From: Pedobacter sp. MC2016-05
GTDB taxonomy: Bacteria > Bacteroidota > Bacteroidia > Sphingobacteriales > Sphingobacteriaceae
DNA: 64,000 bases
Reading direction: 5' to 3'
Assembly: GCF_026239735.1 (NCBI RefSeq)
Contig: NZ_JAPIVT010000003.1
Coordinates: forward strand, 124,001 to 188,000
The notes below the pieces were generated by a model. The model ran no database searches, was not told the origin of the DNA, and worked only from the letters and a program-made list of their open reading frames with translations. Positions 7,940 through 16,496 of this stretch are shown here, piece after piece. Position numbers and translations under genes: made by a program. How positions within the stretch are numbered: position 1 is the stretch's first letter; each line of letters opens with the position of its first letter.

Positions 7940-8821
7940 TTACACATTGCAGAATTTGCCAAATACACCTAAGGGTAATTTAACGCCTGCTGTAGCTTGT
8001 AAATATAATTCTCCGGTTTCTAAATTCTTAACGCCAGGGAATGAGGTGCGAATTAAATTTTCTACAATAACGGAAGAAAATCCTAAAGAGTAAGTATTCA
8101 AAATTAAAAAATGTTCTTTTTCATCCAAAAGCTGAACAACGTCTTGCATCATTTCTTGAATATGATCTTCCAATTTCCATTTTTCGCCATTTGGTCCATG
8201 ACCGTAAGCTGGTGGATCGAGGATAATCCCGTTGTATTTTTTTCCTCTTTTGAATTCTTTTTTAACGAATTTCAAAGCATCCTCCACCATCCAGCGGGTG
8301 TTTTTTAATCCAGAAAGTTCTTGGTTTTCATTGGCCCAGGTAACTACTTGTTTAATCGAATCAACGTGAGTGGTTTCTGCACCGGCCGCGTTTGCAATAA
8401 GTGAAGCTGCACCTGTATAAGCGAAAAGGTTTAATACCTTAGGCTGCGGTGTTTTAAATTTTTTGATGGATGATGAGATAAAATCCCAGTTTACAGCCTG
8501 CTCTGGGAAAACACCAACGTGTTTAAATGAAGTTAAGCCTAAACGTAGTTTAATGGCAACTTCGTTATTTTTATATTCGACATGCCAACGGTCTGGAATC
8601 GATTGGGTTTTCTTAACCCATTCTCCTGACGTTGCCGAGCGACCTCTAAAAGTAATGTTAGCTGTTTTTTTCCACTCTTGCTCTGATAACGTTTTTTTCC
8701 AAACTGCCTGCGGTTCAGGGCGAATTAATATTGCAGTACCAAAACGTTCTAATTTTTCAAAATCCCCGCAATCAATCAGTTCATAATCTTTCCAATGGGT
8801 GGGGGCTAATAATTGTATCAT
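7940..8821 (-). CDS. Class I SAM-dependent methyltransferase, RlmI-like
   Basis: A 293-residue methyltransferase. The SAM-binding motif is VLNLFAYTGAASLIANAAGA, with the acidic motif II in THVDSIKQVVTWANEN and the catalytic motif LDPPAYGHGP. The C-terminal part (FLILNTYSLGFSSV) matches the catalytic half of the RlmI/RlmK-type rRNA methyltransferase group (COG1092). An N-terminal PUA domain is not evident, so the RNA target is uncertain. The gene begins three bases after the PIN-toxin gene and is last in a same-strand run starting at mlaE, so it is probably co-transcribed with it. Confidence 0.8.
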   Translation of the reverse strand: MIQLLAPTHWKDYELIDCGDFEKLERFGTAILIRPEPQAVWKKTLSEQEWKKTANITFRGRSATSGEWVKKTQSIPDRWHVEYKNNEVAIKLRLGLTSFKHVGVFPEQAVNWDFISSSIKKFKTPQPKVLNLFAYTGAASLIANAAGAETTHVDSIKQVVTWANENQELSGLKNTRWMVEDALKFVKKEFKRGKKYNGIILDPPAYGHGPNGEKWKLEDHIQEMMQDVVQLLDEKEHFLILNTYSLGFSSVIVENLIRTSFPGVKNLETGELYLQATAGVKLPLGVFGKFCNV

Positions 8822-8824
8822 GTA

Positions 8825-9208
8825 TTAAAATAACTTTAAATTTGGATAATTTCTGATGTATTGATCATCAGTTATCAATGTTAAATTATCTGCAATAGCT
8901 TGCGAAATAATCATTCTATCAAAAGGATCTTTGTGAACGAATGGTAATGATAAATATACTTCGAAGTTTATTTTACTTAGTTGAAGTATCTTTATACCAA
9001 AATTGTCTAGTAAAATGTAAATGGATTTTAGATCATCTTTGAGCCTAAGTTTTCCAATGTTCATCTTAATTGTAATTTCCCAAATACTCACAATGCTGAT
9101 AAACTTTTCTGTCTGTTTATCATTTAGAATTTCAATGATCTCTTCACTTATTGAGGATTCTCCATTTATAAAGAATAAGAATATATGAGTATCAAGCAAG
9201 AAACGCAT
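8825..9208 (-). CDS. PIN-domain (VapC-like) toxin
   Basis: A 127-residue PIN-domain ribonuclease. The acidic metal-binding residues lie in FLLDTHIFL (Asp6), SIWEITIK (Glu), DPFDRMIISQA (Asp) and LITDDQ (Asp). The pattern is that of the COG3744 PIN toxins usually paired with DUF2281 antitoxins. Its start overlaps the antitoxin stop by one base (TAATG), which suggests translational coupling. The expected activity is tRNA or rRNA cleavage when not bound by the antitoxin; the target cannot be read from the sequence. All acidic residues are present, so it looks functional. Confidence 0.88.
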   Translation of the reverse strand: MRFLLDTHIFLFFINGESSISEEIIEILNDKQTEKFISIVSIWEITIKMNIGKLRLKDDLKSIYILLDNFGIKILQLSKINFEVYLSLPFVHKDPFDRMIISQAIADNLTLITDDQYIRNYPNLKLF

Positions 9209-9459
9209 TACATGTAATCTTTAAATTCATCCAACGGTTTGTTAAAATCATCAGATATATAAAGAATAGTTCCCTTTGCTGCTCCATATAAACTTTTTGG
9301 TTCTTCAACCACATTATTATTTTCTTCAGATGCTTTGAAGAAATTTTTAGCGTGCTTAGCTTTCAAAAAATCAATAAAATCTTCTACCTCATTTACCATG
9401 CCTTCTGGTAAGGTTTCTAATTTTTTAATGATATTTTGTGTAGCCGTAGTCATAGCCAA
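9208..9459 (-). CDS. DUF2281-family antitoxin
   Basis: An 83-residue protein with the helical N-terminus IIKKLETLPEGMVNEVEDFI followed by DFLKAKHAK, typical of DUF2281 antitoxins. A C-terminal tail (SLYGAAKGTILYISDDFNKP) probably wraps around the toxin and blocks its active site. It directly precedes the PIN toxin with a TAATG overlap. The start lies 14 bases after the mlaF stop, so the module is embedded in a larger same-strand operon rather than standing alone. Confidence 0.85.
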   Translation of the reverse strand: MAMTTATQNIIKKLETLPEGMVNEVEDFIDFLKAKHAKNFFKASEENNNVVEEPKSLYGAAKGTILYISDDFNKPLDEFKDYM

Positions 9460-9473
9460 ATATAAGGATTTTC

Positions 9474-10226
9474 TTAAAACTTGTCTTTTGCAGCTTTCAT
9501 GAAGCGACTTGCAAATACAAAATCATTAAGTTCTTTAATTTCTGTGTGGGCAATTTCCTTGTTGCTGCCTTCCCAAAATTTCTTTCCTTCGTGTAAAAAT
9601 AAAATGTAATCTCCAATACCCATTACCGAGTTCATATCGTGGGTAACCACAATGGTTGTAGTTTTAAACTCTTCAGTAAGTTCTTGGATTAGTTCATCAA
9701 TAACGATAGATGTTTTTGGATCTAAACCGGAGTTTGGCTCATCACAGAATAAGTATTTCGGGTTCATCGAAATGGCCCGGGCAATACCCACACGCTTTTT
9801 CATCCCGCCAGAAAGCTCCGCAGGGAAAAGTTTGTTTTTACCTGCCAGGTTTACGCGTTCCAAACAGAAGTTTACACGCTCTATCTTTTCTTTGCGGGTT
9901 TGATCAGTAAACATGTTTAAAGGAAACATGATGTTATCCTCCACCGTCATACTATCAAATAAAGCCGATCCTTGGAAGAGCATTCCAATTTCTTTACGAA
10001 CTTCAATGCGTTGCTCATAAGTCATTGGCGTAAAATCACGCCCATCGTATAAAACAGAACCCGAATCTGGCTGGTGCAAGCCAACCATACATTTCAAGAG
10101 CGTTGTTTTTCCAGATCCAGAGCCTCCAATAATTAAATTGGTTACTCCTTCTTCAAATTTTCCTGAAATGCCTTTTAAAACATCGTTCCCAGAGAATGAT
10201 TTGTATATATCTTTAACTTCAATCAT
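9474..10226 (-). CDS. mlaF: Lipid-transport ABC ATPase (MlaF-like)
   Basis: A 250-residue ATP-binding subunit of an MCE-type retrograde phospholipid transporter. Walker A is GGSGSGKTT, the signature is LSGGMKKRVGIARAI, Walker B is YLFCDEPNSGLD, and the switch histidine is in VVTHDMNSV. The chosen ATG at 10226 overlaps the mlaE stop by one base (TAATG); a start 11 codons upstream would overlap mlaE heavily. The partner permease is adjacent, but no MCE-domain protein (MlaD) is found in the window. Confidence 0.9.
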   Translation of the reverse strand: MIEVKDIYKSFSGNDVLKGISGKFEEGVTNLIIGGSGSGKTTLLKCMVGLHQPDSGSVLYDGRDFTPMTYEQRIEVRKEIGMLFQGSALFDSMTVEDNIMFPLNMFTDQTRKEKIERVNFCLERVNLAGKNKLFPAELSGGMKKRVGIARAISMNPKYLFCDEPNSGLDPKTSIVIDELIQELTEEFKTTTIVVTHDMNSVMGIGDYILFLHEGKKFWEGSNKEIAHTEIKELNDFVFASRFMKAAKDKF

Positions 10227-10960
10227 TACAATAACAGTTGAGTAACCAAATAATCGCAAACAAGAATAGAAATACAGCTAATAACAACCGCTCTTGTACT
10301 TGCCTGTGAAACCTCTAAAGCACCACCACGAACATAGAAACCTTCATAAGCCGGTACCGAGGTAATGATGAAACCAAAAACAAAAGCCTTAACTAATGCC
10401 ACAACGATAGTGTAAGGATTAAAATCTGTTGTAATCCCTTGGATATATTCGGATGGGGTTACTGCTCCGGAAATTGATCCACCAATGTAACCACCAGAAA
10501 TACTTAAAAACATGGAAATGATAACCAACATGGGAACCATTGTTATTCCAGAAATAATTTTTGGAAGAATGAGGTAACCAGGTGCATTAATTCCCATAAT
10601 TTCCAGTGCATCAATTTGTTCAGTAACACGCATCGAACCAATTTCTGATGAGATGGCAGAACCTATTTTACCTGCTAAAACAATAGCGCTAATGGTTGGG
10701 CTCAACTCTAGAATACTCGAATCACGGTTTACCGATCCAATAATGGTTTTAGGAATAAAATCACTTACCAACTGGAAAGCAATTTGTAAAGTCATTACAG
10801 CGCCAATAAACGTAGAAATGATGGCAATTAAACCCAAAGAACCCACGCCAACATAATCCATTTGTTTAGCGATTTCTTTGAGATATATTTTCAGTTTTTC
10901 CGGCTTTCTGAATACAGACTTGAGTAGCAGGATGTATCTGCCGAAATTGGTAAAATTCAT
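10226..10960 (-). CDS. mlaE: Lipid-transport ABC permease (MlaE-like)
   Basis: A 244-residue inner-membrane permease. The MlaE-family segments VGSLGLIAIISTFIGAVMTL, GKIGSAISSEIGSMRVTEQI and DALEIMGINAPGYLILPK are evident, with about five hydrophobic segments. It works with MlaF to move phospholipids between the membranes and maintain outer-membrane asymmetry. It is first in the minus-strand run mlaE-mlaF-antitoxin-toxin-methyltransferase. The MCE substrate-binding subunit must be encoded elsewhere. Confidence 0.9.
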   Translation of the reverse strand: MNFTNFGRYILLLKSVFRKPEKLKIYLKEIAKQMDYVGVGSLGLIAIISTFIGAVMTLQIAFQLVSDFIPKTIIGSVNRDSSILELSPTISAIVLAGKIGSAISSEIGSMRVTEQIDALEIMGINAPGYLILPKIISGITMVPMLVIISMFLSISGGYIGGSISGAVTPSEYIQGITTDFNPYTIVVALVKAFVFGFIITSVPAYEGFYVRGGALEVSQASTRAVVISCISILVCDYLVTQLLL

Positions 10961-11105
10961 TCCGTATGTATTGCTTAATTTAAATGATCATTTTATATTA
11001 CTACAAAGAAACGATAAAAAAGTTGGAGCGCTTTGATAATTGCGAAAATATTCGTGGTTTAGAATATAAATATGGTTTTTTGTCAACAAAAATTAATTAA
11101 TAACT

Positions 11106-11795
11106 ATGAAAGCGGTAATAACAGGAGCAACAAAAGGAATTGGTAGAGCAATTGCAATTAGACTCTGGAAAGAAGGTTATCATTTGGCGCTGGTAGCTCG
11201 GGGTTTGGAAGAACTTACCGCATTACGAGATGAATTATTTCTCACTGGGAGAACAGTTTTAGTATACGCGGTAGACTGCGCAGATAGAGATGCAGTTTAT
11301 CAATTTTTAAATGATGTAGAAAACGATTTTGGTTTCGCAGATGTGTTGGTTAATAATGTTGGTGCTTTTTTACCAGGAAGTATGTTGGATGAAGCCGATG
11401 AAGCTTTCGAAAAACAACAAGCCCTTAATGTGAATGCGGCTTATTATATGAGTAAATTTTTTGGAAAAAAAATGCGTACAGCTCAACGTGGGCATATATT
11501 CAATATTTGTTCGATAGCAAGTAAAGCCCCTGTAGAAAATGGTGGAAGTTATAGTGTAACAAAAGCAGCGATGTTAAGTCTTAACAATGTATTGCGGCAA
11601 GAGTTAGCTCCTCACAATGTTAAAGTAACTGCTTTTTTGCCGGGTTCAACAAAAACCTCATCCTGGGAGGGGACGACTATTCCGGATGAAAAATTTGTAC
11701 AGCCCGAAGATATTGCAGAAACTTTATTTACCATTTTGAATTTAAGTAAAGGGGTAAATGTTGATGAGGTTTTGATTACTCCGCTGAATTTTTAA
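11106..11795 (+). CDS. Short-chain dehydrogenase/reductase
   Basis: A 229-residue classical SDR. The N-terminal Rossmann motif is TGATKGIGRAIAIRL, the NNVGA motif follows at about residue 82, and the catalytic Ser plus YSVTK (YxxxK) lie in CSIASKAPVENGGSYSVTKA. The length and C-terminus resemble 3-oxoacyl-ACP reductase/sepiapterin-reductase-like members with NADP preference, but the substrate cannot be assigned. The PspC-domain gene begins 13 bases after its stop, so the two may be co-transcribed. Confidence 0.88.
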   Translation: MKAVITGATKGIGRAIAIRLWKEGYHLALVARGLEELTALRDELFLTGRTVLVYAVDCADRDAVYQFLNDVENDFGFADVLVNNVGAFLPGSMLDEADEAFEKQQALNVNAAYYMSKFFGKKMRTAQRGHIFNICSIASKAPVENGGSYSVTKAAMLSLNNVLRQELAPHNVKVTAFLPGSTKTSSWEGTTIPDEKFVQPEDIAETLFTILNLSKGVNVDEVLITPLNF

Positions 11796-11808
11796 ACACA
11801 CACACAAA

Positions 11809-12513
11809 ATGAACAGCGTTATGGAAAAGAAGCTTTTTAGAAACGAACACGATAAGATGATTGCCGGTGTAGCTTCTGGACTTGCAGATTACATGCAGGT
11901 AGAGGTTACCATAGTGAGGCTATTATTTGTGCTATCAACCATTTTTATGGCTGGAGCCGGCTTAATTGCTTATATCGTGATGTGGATTATCGTGCCGGTT
12001 AACAATGACCCATCGCTAAAATTCACAAAATTTAATGATTATTTTAATAAAAATAATCCAAATACACCGCCATTTGGAAATGCAAATCCTTTTGGAGGAA
12101 CTACCAATACTGGAAATACAAACTGGTCTCAACCGATAAACGAAACGGAGAAAAAGCCATTTGAAACGCAGCCAGACTTTGGTAAAATGAGCAAGCCGAA
12201 TGATGCTGGAAGAACCGTGGCTGGTTTACTCCTTTTGGTAATTGGTTGCATATTTTTGATGCGGGAGCTTGACTTTATTCCCGAATGGTTTACCATTCGC
12301 AACCTCTTCAAGTTTATGTGGCCGCTTATTTTTATAGCTTTAGGAATTGGCATTATTGCGAAATCAAAAAGAAAAAATGAGTGGGCAACATTTCAAAATC
12401 AACAAGCTCAGGAGGAAGAAAAAAAGGCTGCCGATTTTACTGAAACTACAGTGGTAGAAGAGGAACCCAAAAACGACAACAATTCTACATCAACTACTCA
12501 CCCTCAAGCATAA
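11809..12513 (+). CDS. PspC-domain membrane protein
   Basis: A 234-residue membrane protein. The N-terminal PspC domain shows KKLFRNEHDKMIAGVASGLA, DYMQVEVTIVRLLFV and a first transmembrane segment ending in MWIIVPV. A polar N/P/T/G-rich linker follows, then two more hydrophobic segments (TVAGLLLLVIGCIFLM and FMWPLIFIALGIGIIA) and an acidic cytoplasmic tail. PspC proteins are involved in envelope-stress responses. An alternative start is the ATG four codons in (11821). The LiaF-like gene starts five bases after its stop, suggesting a two-gene envelope-stress unit. Confidence 0.85.
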   Translation: MNSVMEKKLFRNEHDKMIAGVASGLADYMQVEVTIVRLLFVLSTIFMAGAGLIAYIVMWIIVPVNNDPSLKFTKFNDYFNKNNPNTPPFGNANPFGGTTNTGNTNWSQPINETEKKPFETQPDFGKMSKPNDAGRTVAGLLLLVIGCIFLMRELDFIPEWFTIRNLFKFMWPLIFIALGIGIIAKSKRKNEWATFQNQQAQEEEKKAADFTETTVVEEEPKNDNNSTSTTHPQA

Positions 12514-12518
12514 GCATT

Positions 12519-13502
12519 ATGAAAATAGATAGATTAATTTGGGGTATTTTACTGCTTTTTATTGGTGGTGTACTTCTACTAGAAAACTTTGGTGTTATTG
12601 ATTTTTACTGGCGTAGCATTTGGGGCTTTTGGCCAGTGTTTTTAATCATTGCTGGTTTAAACATATTATTCAACAGAAACAATTCGCAAACCGGTAGCAT
12701 CATTTCGGTTGGAGTTTTAGTTGTGGCATTGGCATTTTTATTTTATAAAGGCCAACAAGAACCTAGTCAAAGTGGTTGGTGGGGCCATAAGTTTAAGAAA
12801 GATATCGATATTACTATCGATGATAGCGACAATGACAACGATGATGAAAGTGACCATAGCGATACTGCATTTAATAGCTTGAAGTTGGCGGAGCCTTTTG
12901 TTGCAGGGGAAAACGCTAAGAAAACCGTTTTAAATATTTCCGGTGGTGGAATTTCGTTCAACCTTGACGGCGAAACATCTGAACTGATTAATGCTCAGGT
13001 TAAAAAAAGACATGGTAATTTCTCTCTGAAGAAATTAATTACCGATTCGGCAACTGTGCTTACTTTTAGTATGGACAACAGAAAAAGCAAATGGAAATTT
13101 GGCGAAAATGGTAACGATGTAGATTTTAAATTGAACAAAGCTGCCAATTGGGATATTCTAATGAAGCTTGGTGCTGGTGAAGCCAATTTCGATTTCGCCG
13201 ATTACAAAGTTCGTACTTTCCGCTTTGATGGTGGTGCAGCAGCGCTGGATATTAAATTCGGCGATTTACTTCCCATTACTGATGTAATTGTAAAATCGGG
13301 CGTGGCCGATGTGAAAATTAAAGTACCAACAAACTCTGGTTGCCGCATTAAAACAAAAACAGGCTTATCTGCCAAAGATTTTGATGGCTTTGAAAAACTT
13401 AGCGATGGCGTTTATGAAACCTCAAACTATAAAACATCAACCAAAAAGATTTTTATCAATTTAGACGGTGGATTAAGTAGCTTTGAAGTGTCAAGGTATT
13501 AG
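12519..13502 (+). CDS. LiaI/LiaF-like membrane protein
   Basis: A 327-residue protein with two or three N-terminal transmembrane segments (LIWGILLLFIGGVLLLENFG, IWGFWPVFLIIAGLNILF, VGVLVVALAFLFY) in the LiaI/LiaF transmembrane pattern. A very acidic linker (Asp/Ser-rich, nt about 12800-12870) follows, then a beta-rich C-terminal domain with repeating strands (FNLDGETSELINAQV, FDFADYKVRTFRFDGGAAAL, VIVKSGVADVKIKVP) like the LiaF C-terminal domain. Proteins of this kind sense or damp cell-envelope stress. It follows the PspC gene almost directly. Confidence 0.82.
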   Translation: MKIDRLIWGILLLFIGGVLLLENFGVIDFYWRSIWGFWPVFLIIAGLNILFNRNNSQTGSIISVGVLVVALAFLFYKGQQEPSQSGWWGHKFKKDIDITIDDSDNDNDDESDHSDTAFNSLKLAEPFVAGENAKKTVLNISGGGISFNLDGETSELINAQVKKRHGNFSLKKLITDSATVLTFSMDNRKSKWKFGENGNDVDFKLNKAANWDILMKLGAGEANFDFADYKVRTFRFDGGAAALDIKFGDLLPITDVIVKSGVADVKIKVPTNSGCRIKTKTGLSAKDFDGFEKLSDGVYETSNYKTSTKKIFINLDGGLSSFEVSRY

Positions 13503-13565
13503 AAAGCTCAAAGAATAAAGCGAAGAGCGGGATGCTGTTCGCAAATAAAATATTTATCATACAAA

Positions 13566-13598
13566 GCCCTCCCTTCTGGGGAGGGTTGGGAGGGGCTT
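13566..13598. repeat. C-rich/G-rich inverted intergenic repeat
   Basis: CCCTCCCTTCTGGGGAGGGT followed by a second GGGAGGGG run forms a GC-rich hairpin ending directly at the ATG of the next gene. A related element (ccgactcctcc and aaggagggga) lies at 22098-22134. This looks like a dispersed mini-repeat rather than a terminator because it lacks a T-run. Confidence 0.55.
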
Positions 13599-14201
13599 AT
13601 GGAATACACAGTTGTAATTAATGGAAAACCTCAAGGCCCATATAGTTTAGCTGAACTTAAAAATTTAGATATTAAACCCAATACATTCATTCGCAAACCA
13701 GGAATGGATGACTATAAAGAAGCTCACGCGATGGAAGAATTGCGTGAGCTTTTAGGTTTTAAGTATCAAAAGACAGCGCCTCAATATTTTGCCGCTTTCG
13801 ATCAGCGATTGTTGGCTTCGGTGATTGACCATTTCATCATCTTTGGATTTTACTCGGTTATCATTTTAGTTAGCTTTGTTTTTATCCAAGGGAAAGATGC
13901 CCGTATAATGGCATTTTTGATTCCATTTCCATCAATTTTTATCATCAAGCTTATTTATGGGAGTGTTGCCGAATCTTCTGCTTCACAAGCTACAATCGGG
14001 AAAAAATTACTCAACATTAAGGTAACCGATCTCGAAGGATCACGGATTTCATTTGGTAGATCTTTAGCCAGAAATTTCTCCAAAATCCTTTCTGTAGTGC
14101 CAGTTTTTTTTGGTTATTTGTACAGCTTCCTAAACAAAAAAAACCAGTGCTGGCATGATATAGCAGCCGATGCACTGGTGATTAAAGACAGGTTGATATA
14201 G
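13599..14201 (+). CDS. GYF-domain and RDD-family membrane protein
   Basis: A 200-residue fusion. Residues 1-52 form a GYF_2-like domain (YTVVINGKPQGPYSLAELKN, then FIRKPGMDDYKEAHAM). The rest is an RDD domain (FAAFDQRLLASVIDHFIIFG, SQATIGKKLLNIKVTDLEGS, with R-D/D-type charged residues) with three hydrophobic segments. RDD proteins are membrane proteins of mostly unknown or transport-related role; GYF_2 modules probably bind proline-rich peptides. The start codon abuts a GC-rich repeat. Confidence 0.82.
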   Translation: MEYTVVINGKPQGPYSLAELKNLDIKPNTFIRKPGMDDYKEAHAMEELRELLGFKYQKTAPQYFAAFDQRLLASVIDHFIIFGFYSVIILVSFVFIQGKDARIMAFLIPFPSIFIIKLIYGSVAESSASQATIGKKLLNIKVTDLEGSRISFGRSLARNFSKILSVVPVFFGYLYSFLNKKNQCWHDIAADALVIKDRLI

Positions 14202-14251
14202 AATAAAAGTCATTCTCTCCTTCAAAATTCTCTCATTCAAATTTCTATCTA

Positions 14252-14259
14252 TATCTTTG
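14252..14259 (+). promoter_or_regulatory. Candidate -7 element for ispG
   Basis: TATCTTTG is an exact match to TAnnTTTG only eight bases before the ispG ATG. If used, transcription would start at or within a few bases of the start codon, giving a leaderless or nearly leaderless mRNA. No clear -33 box is seen. Confidence 0.5.
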
Positions 14260-14266
14260 CAATCAC

Positions 14267-16243
14267 ATGGAAAATTTATCGGTAAAGCATGATTTAGAAG
14301 GCGGTTATTGCAACAGTTTAACCACTTATTCGAGGTTTTTAACTCGTGAAGTAAAAATCGGTGACATCGCTTTGGGGGGTCACAACCCCATTCGAATACA
14401 ATCTATGACCACTACCGATACCATGGATACCATCGGAACGGCTGAACAAACCATACGCATGGTAGAATCGGGTTGCGAATACGTTCGAATTACCGCTCCA
14501 AGTATTAAAGAGGCCGAAAATTTAGCCAATATCAAAAAGGAGTTGCGGTTCCGTGGATATGATGTTCCGCTAATTGCTGATATCCATTTCACGCCGAATG
14601 CTGCAGAAATGGCTGCAAGAATTGTGGAAAAGGTGCGTGTAAACCCTGGTAATTACGCCGATAAAAAGAAATTTGAAAATTTAGAGTATACTCAAGATGC
14701 TTATACAGCAGAGCTGGAAAGAATCAACAAAAAATTCATTCCGTTAATAAAAATCTGCAAAGAGTACGGAACAGCAATGCGTATTGGTACCAATCATGGA
14801 TCGCTTTCTGATCGAATTATGAGTCATTATGGTGATACGCCACGAGGCATGGTAGAATCTGCAATGGAGTTCATCCGAATGTGCGAGGCGGAAAATTATT
14901 ACAATCTGGTTATTTCCATGAAAGCCAGCAATACACAAGTAATGGTTCAGGCCTACCGTTTGTTAGTTGAAACCATGGCGAAAGAAGGCATGAATTATCC
15001 GTTACACTTAGGTGTTACCGAGGCGGGCGATGGCGAAGACGGTCGGATCAAATCAGCTGTAGGAATTGGAACTTTACTAGAAGATGGTTTAGGCGATACC
15101 ATCCGCGTTTCATTAACCGAAGATCCTGAATTTGAAGCACCGGTTGCTAAAGCATTGGCAGATCGATATGTGAAAAGGAGTTTGAAGCATGGAGATCGGA
15201 GTCTTCAGTTTTCTGGGAAACTCCCAATTAAAAACGCCCAACTCCAAACTTATTCACCCTATGCCTATTCTCGCAGAGTTACTGAACCCGTACAGCATAT
15301 TGGTGGTCACCACCATCCGGTAGTCATGATCGATGTGTCGGATGAAAATTTAAAAGACCCTTATTTTTTAAATGCTGTGGGCTATAACTATAGCGCAGGA
15401 TTAGATAAGTACAACTTAACAGATCAAGCTTGTGATTTGGTTTTTTTGGGAGATAACCTGCCCTCATTTTCGTTCCCCGGCAACTTAAAACAAATTTATA
15501 ACCATAAAACATGGTTGGCTTTAAGAGACAAACACAACTGCCATCCTGTATTTTCTTTAGATGAATTTAATGCCTCCACCATAAAGGATGAGCATTTAAA
15601 CTTTGTAGAGATTGATGCGACGCAGTTTAATCACTTATCGTTGCGTCAATTAGTAAATGTTGTTTTTATATTAAATACTTCGGCTCAACACGGCATGGCC
15701 GAACAACGAGCTTTCTTTGTTGCGCTGCAAGAAAAAAATCTACAAATTCCGGTAATTATTAAGAGAACTTACAAAGATTTGGATGCAGATAATTTGCAAT
15801 TGTATGCAGCTACTGATTTAGGCGCTTTATTTACCGATGGGTTTGGCGACGGAATCTGGATTGACGCCGCAGGACAAAATTTAGCATTATTAAATGCGAC
15901 CAGCTTTGGCATTTTGCAGGCAACCAGAACAAGAATTAGTAAAACTGAATATATTTCTTGTCCGAGTTGTGGAAGAACACTTTTCGATTTACAGGAAACC
16001 ACTCAATTAATCCGATCACGTACTGACCATTTAAAAGGTTTAAAAATTGGGATCATGGGTTGCATTGTAAACGGTCCAGGTGAAATGGCTGATGCCGATT
16101 ATGGTTATGTAGGAACGGGTCCTGATAAAATTACCTTGTATCGTGGACAAGAAGTAGTTAAGAAAAATGTAAATACAGCCTTTGCATTAGATGAATTGAT
16201 CGACATTATCAAAGGCGACGGGAATTGGATAGAAAAGGTTTAA
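14267..16243 (+). CDS. ispG: 4-hydroxy-3-methylbut-2-enyl diphosphate synthase, long form
   Basis: A 658-residue IspG (GcpE) of the MEP isoprenoid pathway, which converts MEcPP to HMBPP using a [4Fe-4S] cluster. The N-terminal TIM barrel shows GGHNPIRIQSMTTTDTMDT, DIHFTPNAAEMAA and GVTEAGDGEDG. The C-terminal Fe-S domain has SCPSCGRTLFDLQ and IMGCIVNGPGEMADADYG, carrying the three cluster cysteines and the glutamate. An insert of about 250 residues (roughly 330-580) separates these halves. This is the large type known from Bacteroidota, Chlamydiae and plants; E. coli IspG is about 370 residues. The ATG at 14267 is the only start before the conserved domain. Confidence 0.96.
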   Translation: MENLSVKHDLEGGYCNSLTTYSRFLTREVKIGDIALGGHNPIRIQSMTTTDTMDTIGTAEQTIRMVESGCEYVRITAPSIKEAENLANIKKELRFRGYDVPLIADIHFTPNAAEMAARIVEKVRVNPGNYADKKKFENLEYTQDAYTAELERINKKFIPLIKICKEYGTAMRIGTNHGSLSDRIMSHYGDTPRGMVESAMEFIRMCEAENYYNLVISMKASNTQVMVQAYRLLVETMAKEGMNYPLHLGVTEAGDGEDGRIKSAVGIGTLLEDGLGDTIRVSLTEDPEFEAPVAKALADRYVKRSLKHGDRSLQFSGKLPIKNAQLQTYSPYAYSRRVTEPVQHIGGHHHPVVMIDVSDENLKDPYFLNAVGYNYSAGLDKYNLTDQACDLVFLGDNLPSFSFPGNLKQIYNHKTWLALRDKHNCHPVFSLDEFNASTIKDEHLNFVEIDATQFNHLSLRQLVNVVFILNTSAQHGMAEQRAFFVALQEKNLQIPVIIKRTYKDLDADNLQLYAATDLGALFTDGFGDGIWIDAAGQNLALLNATSFGILQATRTRISKTEYISCPSCGRTLFDLQETTQLIRSRTDHLKGLKIGIMGCIVNGPGEMADADYGYVGTGPDKITLYRGQEVVKKNVNTAFALDELIDIIKGDGNWIEKV

Positions 16244-16258
16244 AAATGTTCTAGATAT

Positions 16259-16447
16259 CATGGTCTGTGCCCTAAGAGGTCACTATAATCCATTGAATTT
16301 CTGTCGGCGAGGACACAGACCGAGGTATAGGGTTAGCGTCGTCACAGGCCACTATAATCCATTCAATTTCTGTCTATGAGGACACAGGCCGAGGGGTTAA
16401 AGTTATATACCGTCCGCAAATTCATGGTCTGTGTCCTCACAGATCAT
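16259..16447. repeat. Cluster of inverted repeats, family D (GGTCTGTG...CACAGACCGAGG)
   Basis: Two near-identical copies in tandem share CACTATAATCCATT[G/C]AATTTCTGTC and end in GAGGACACAG[A/G]CCGAGG at about 16311-16325 and 16379-16394. A third fragment is catggtctgtgtcctcacag at 16423-16442. The ends are complementary (GGTCTGTGTCCTCA versus GAGGACACAGACC), giving hairpin potential. A further copy lies at 54234-54302. No coding potential is seen in this 250-base spacer. Confidence 0.8.
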
Positions 16448-16496
16448 TACTAAAGCGATTCCAAAACTATAATCAATAAATCCCTAAATTACCGCT

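Noticed and set aside
10226..10259. Longer MlaF start overlapping mlaE
   Set aside because: The internal ATG at 10226 forms a TAATG overlap with mlaE and begins exactly at the conserved MIEVKDIYKSF; the 11 extra residues are mlaE sequence read out of frame.
16259..16447. Repeat cluster before the MscS gene as a CRISPR array
   Set aside because: Repeats are few, imperfect and internally palindromic with no regular unique spacers, and no cas genes are in the window.
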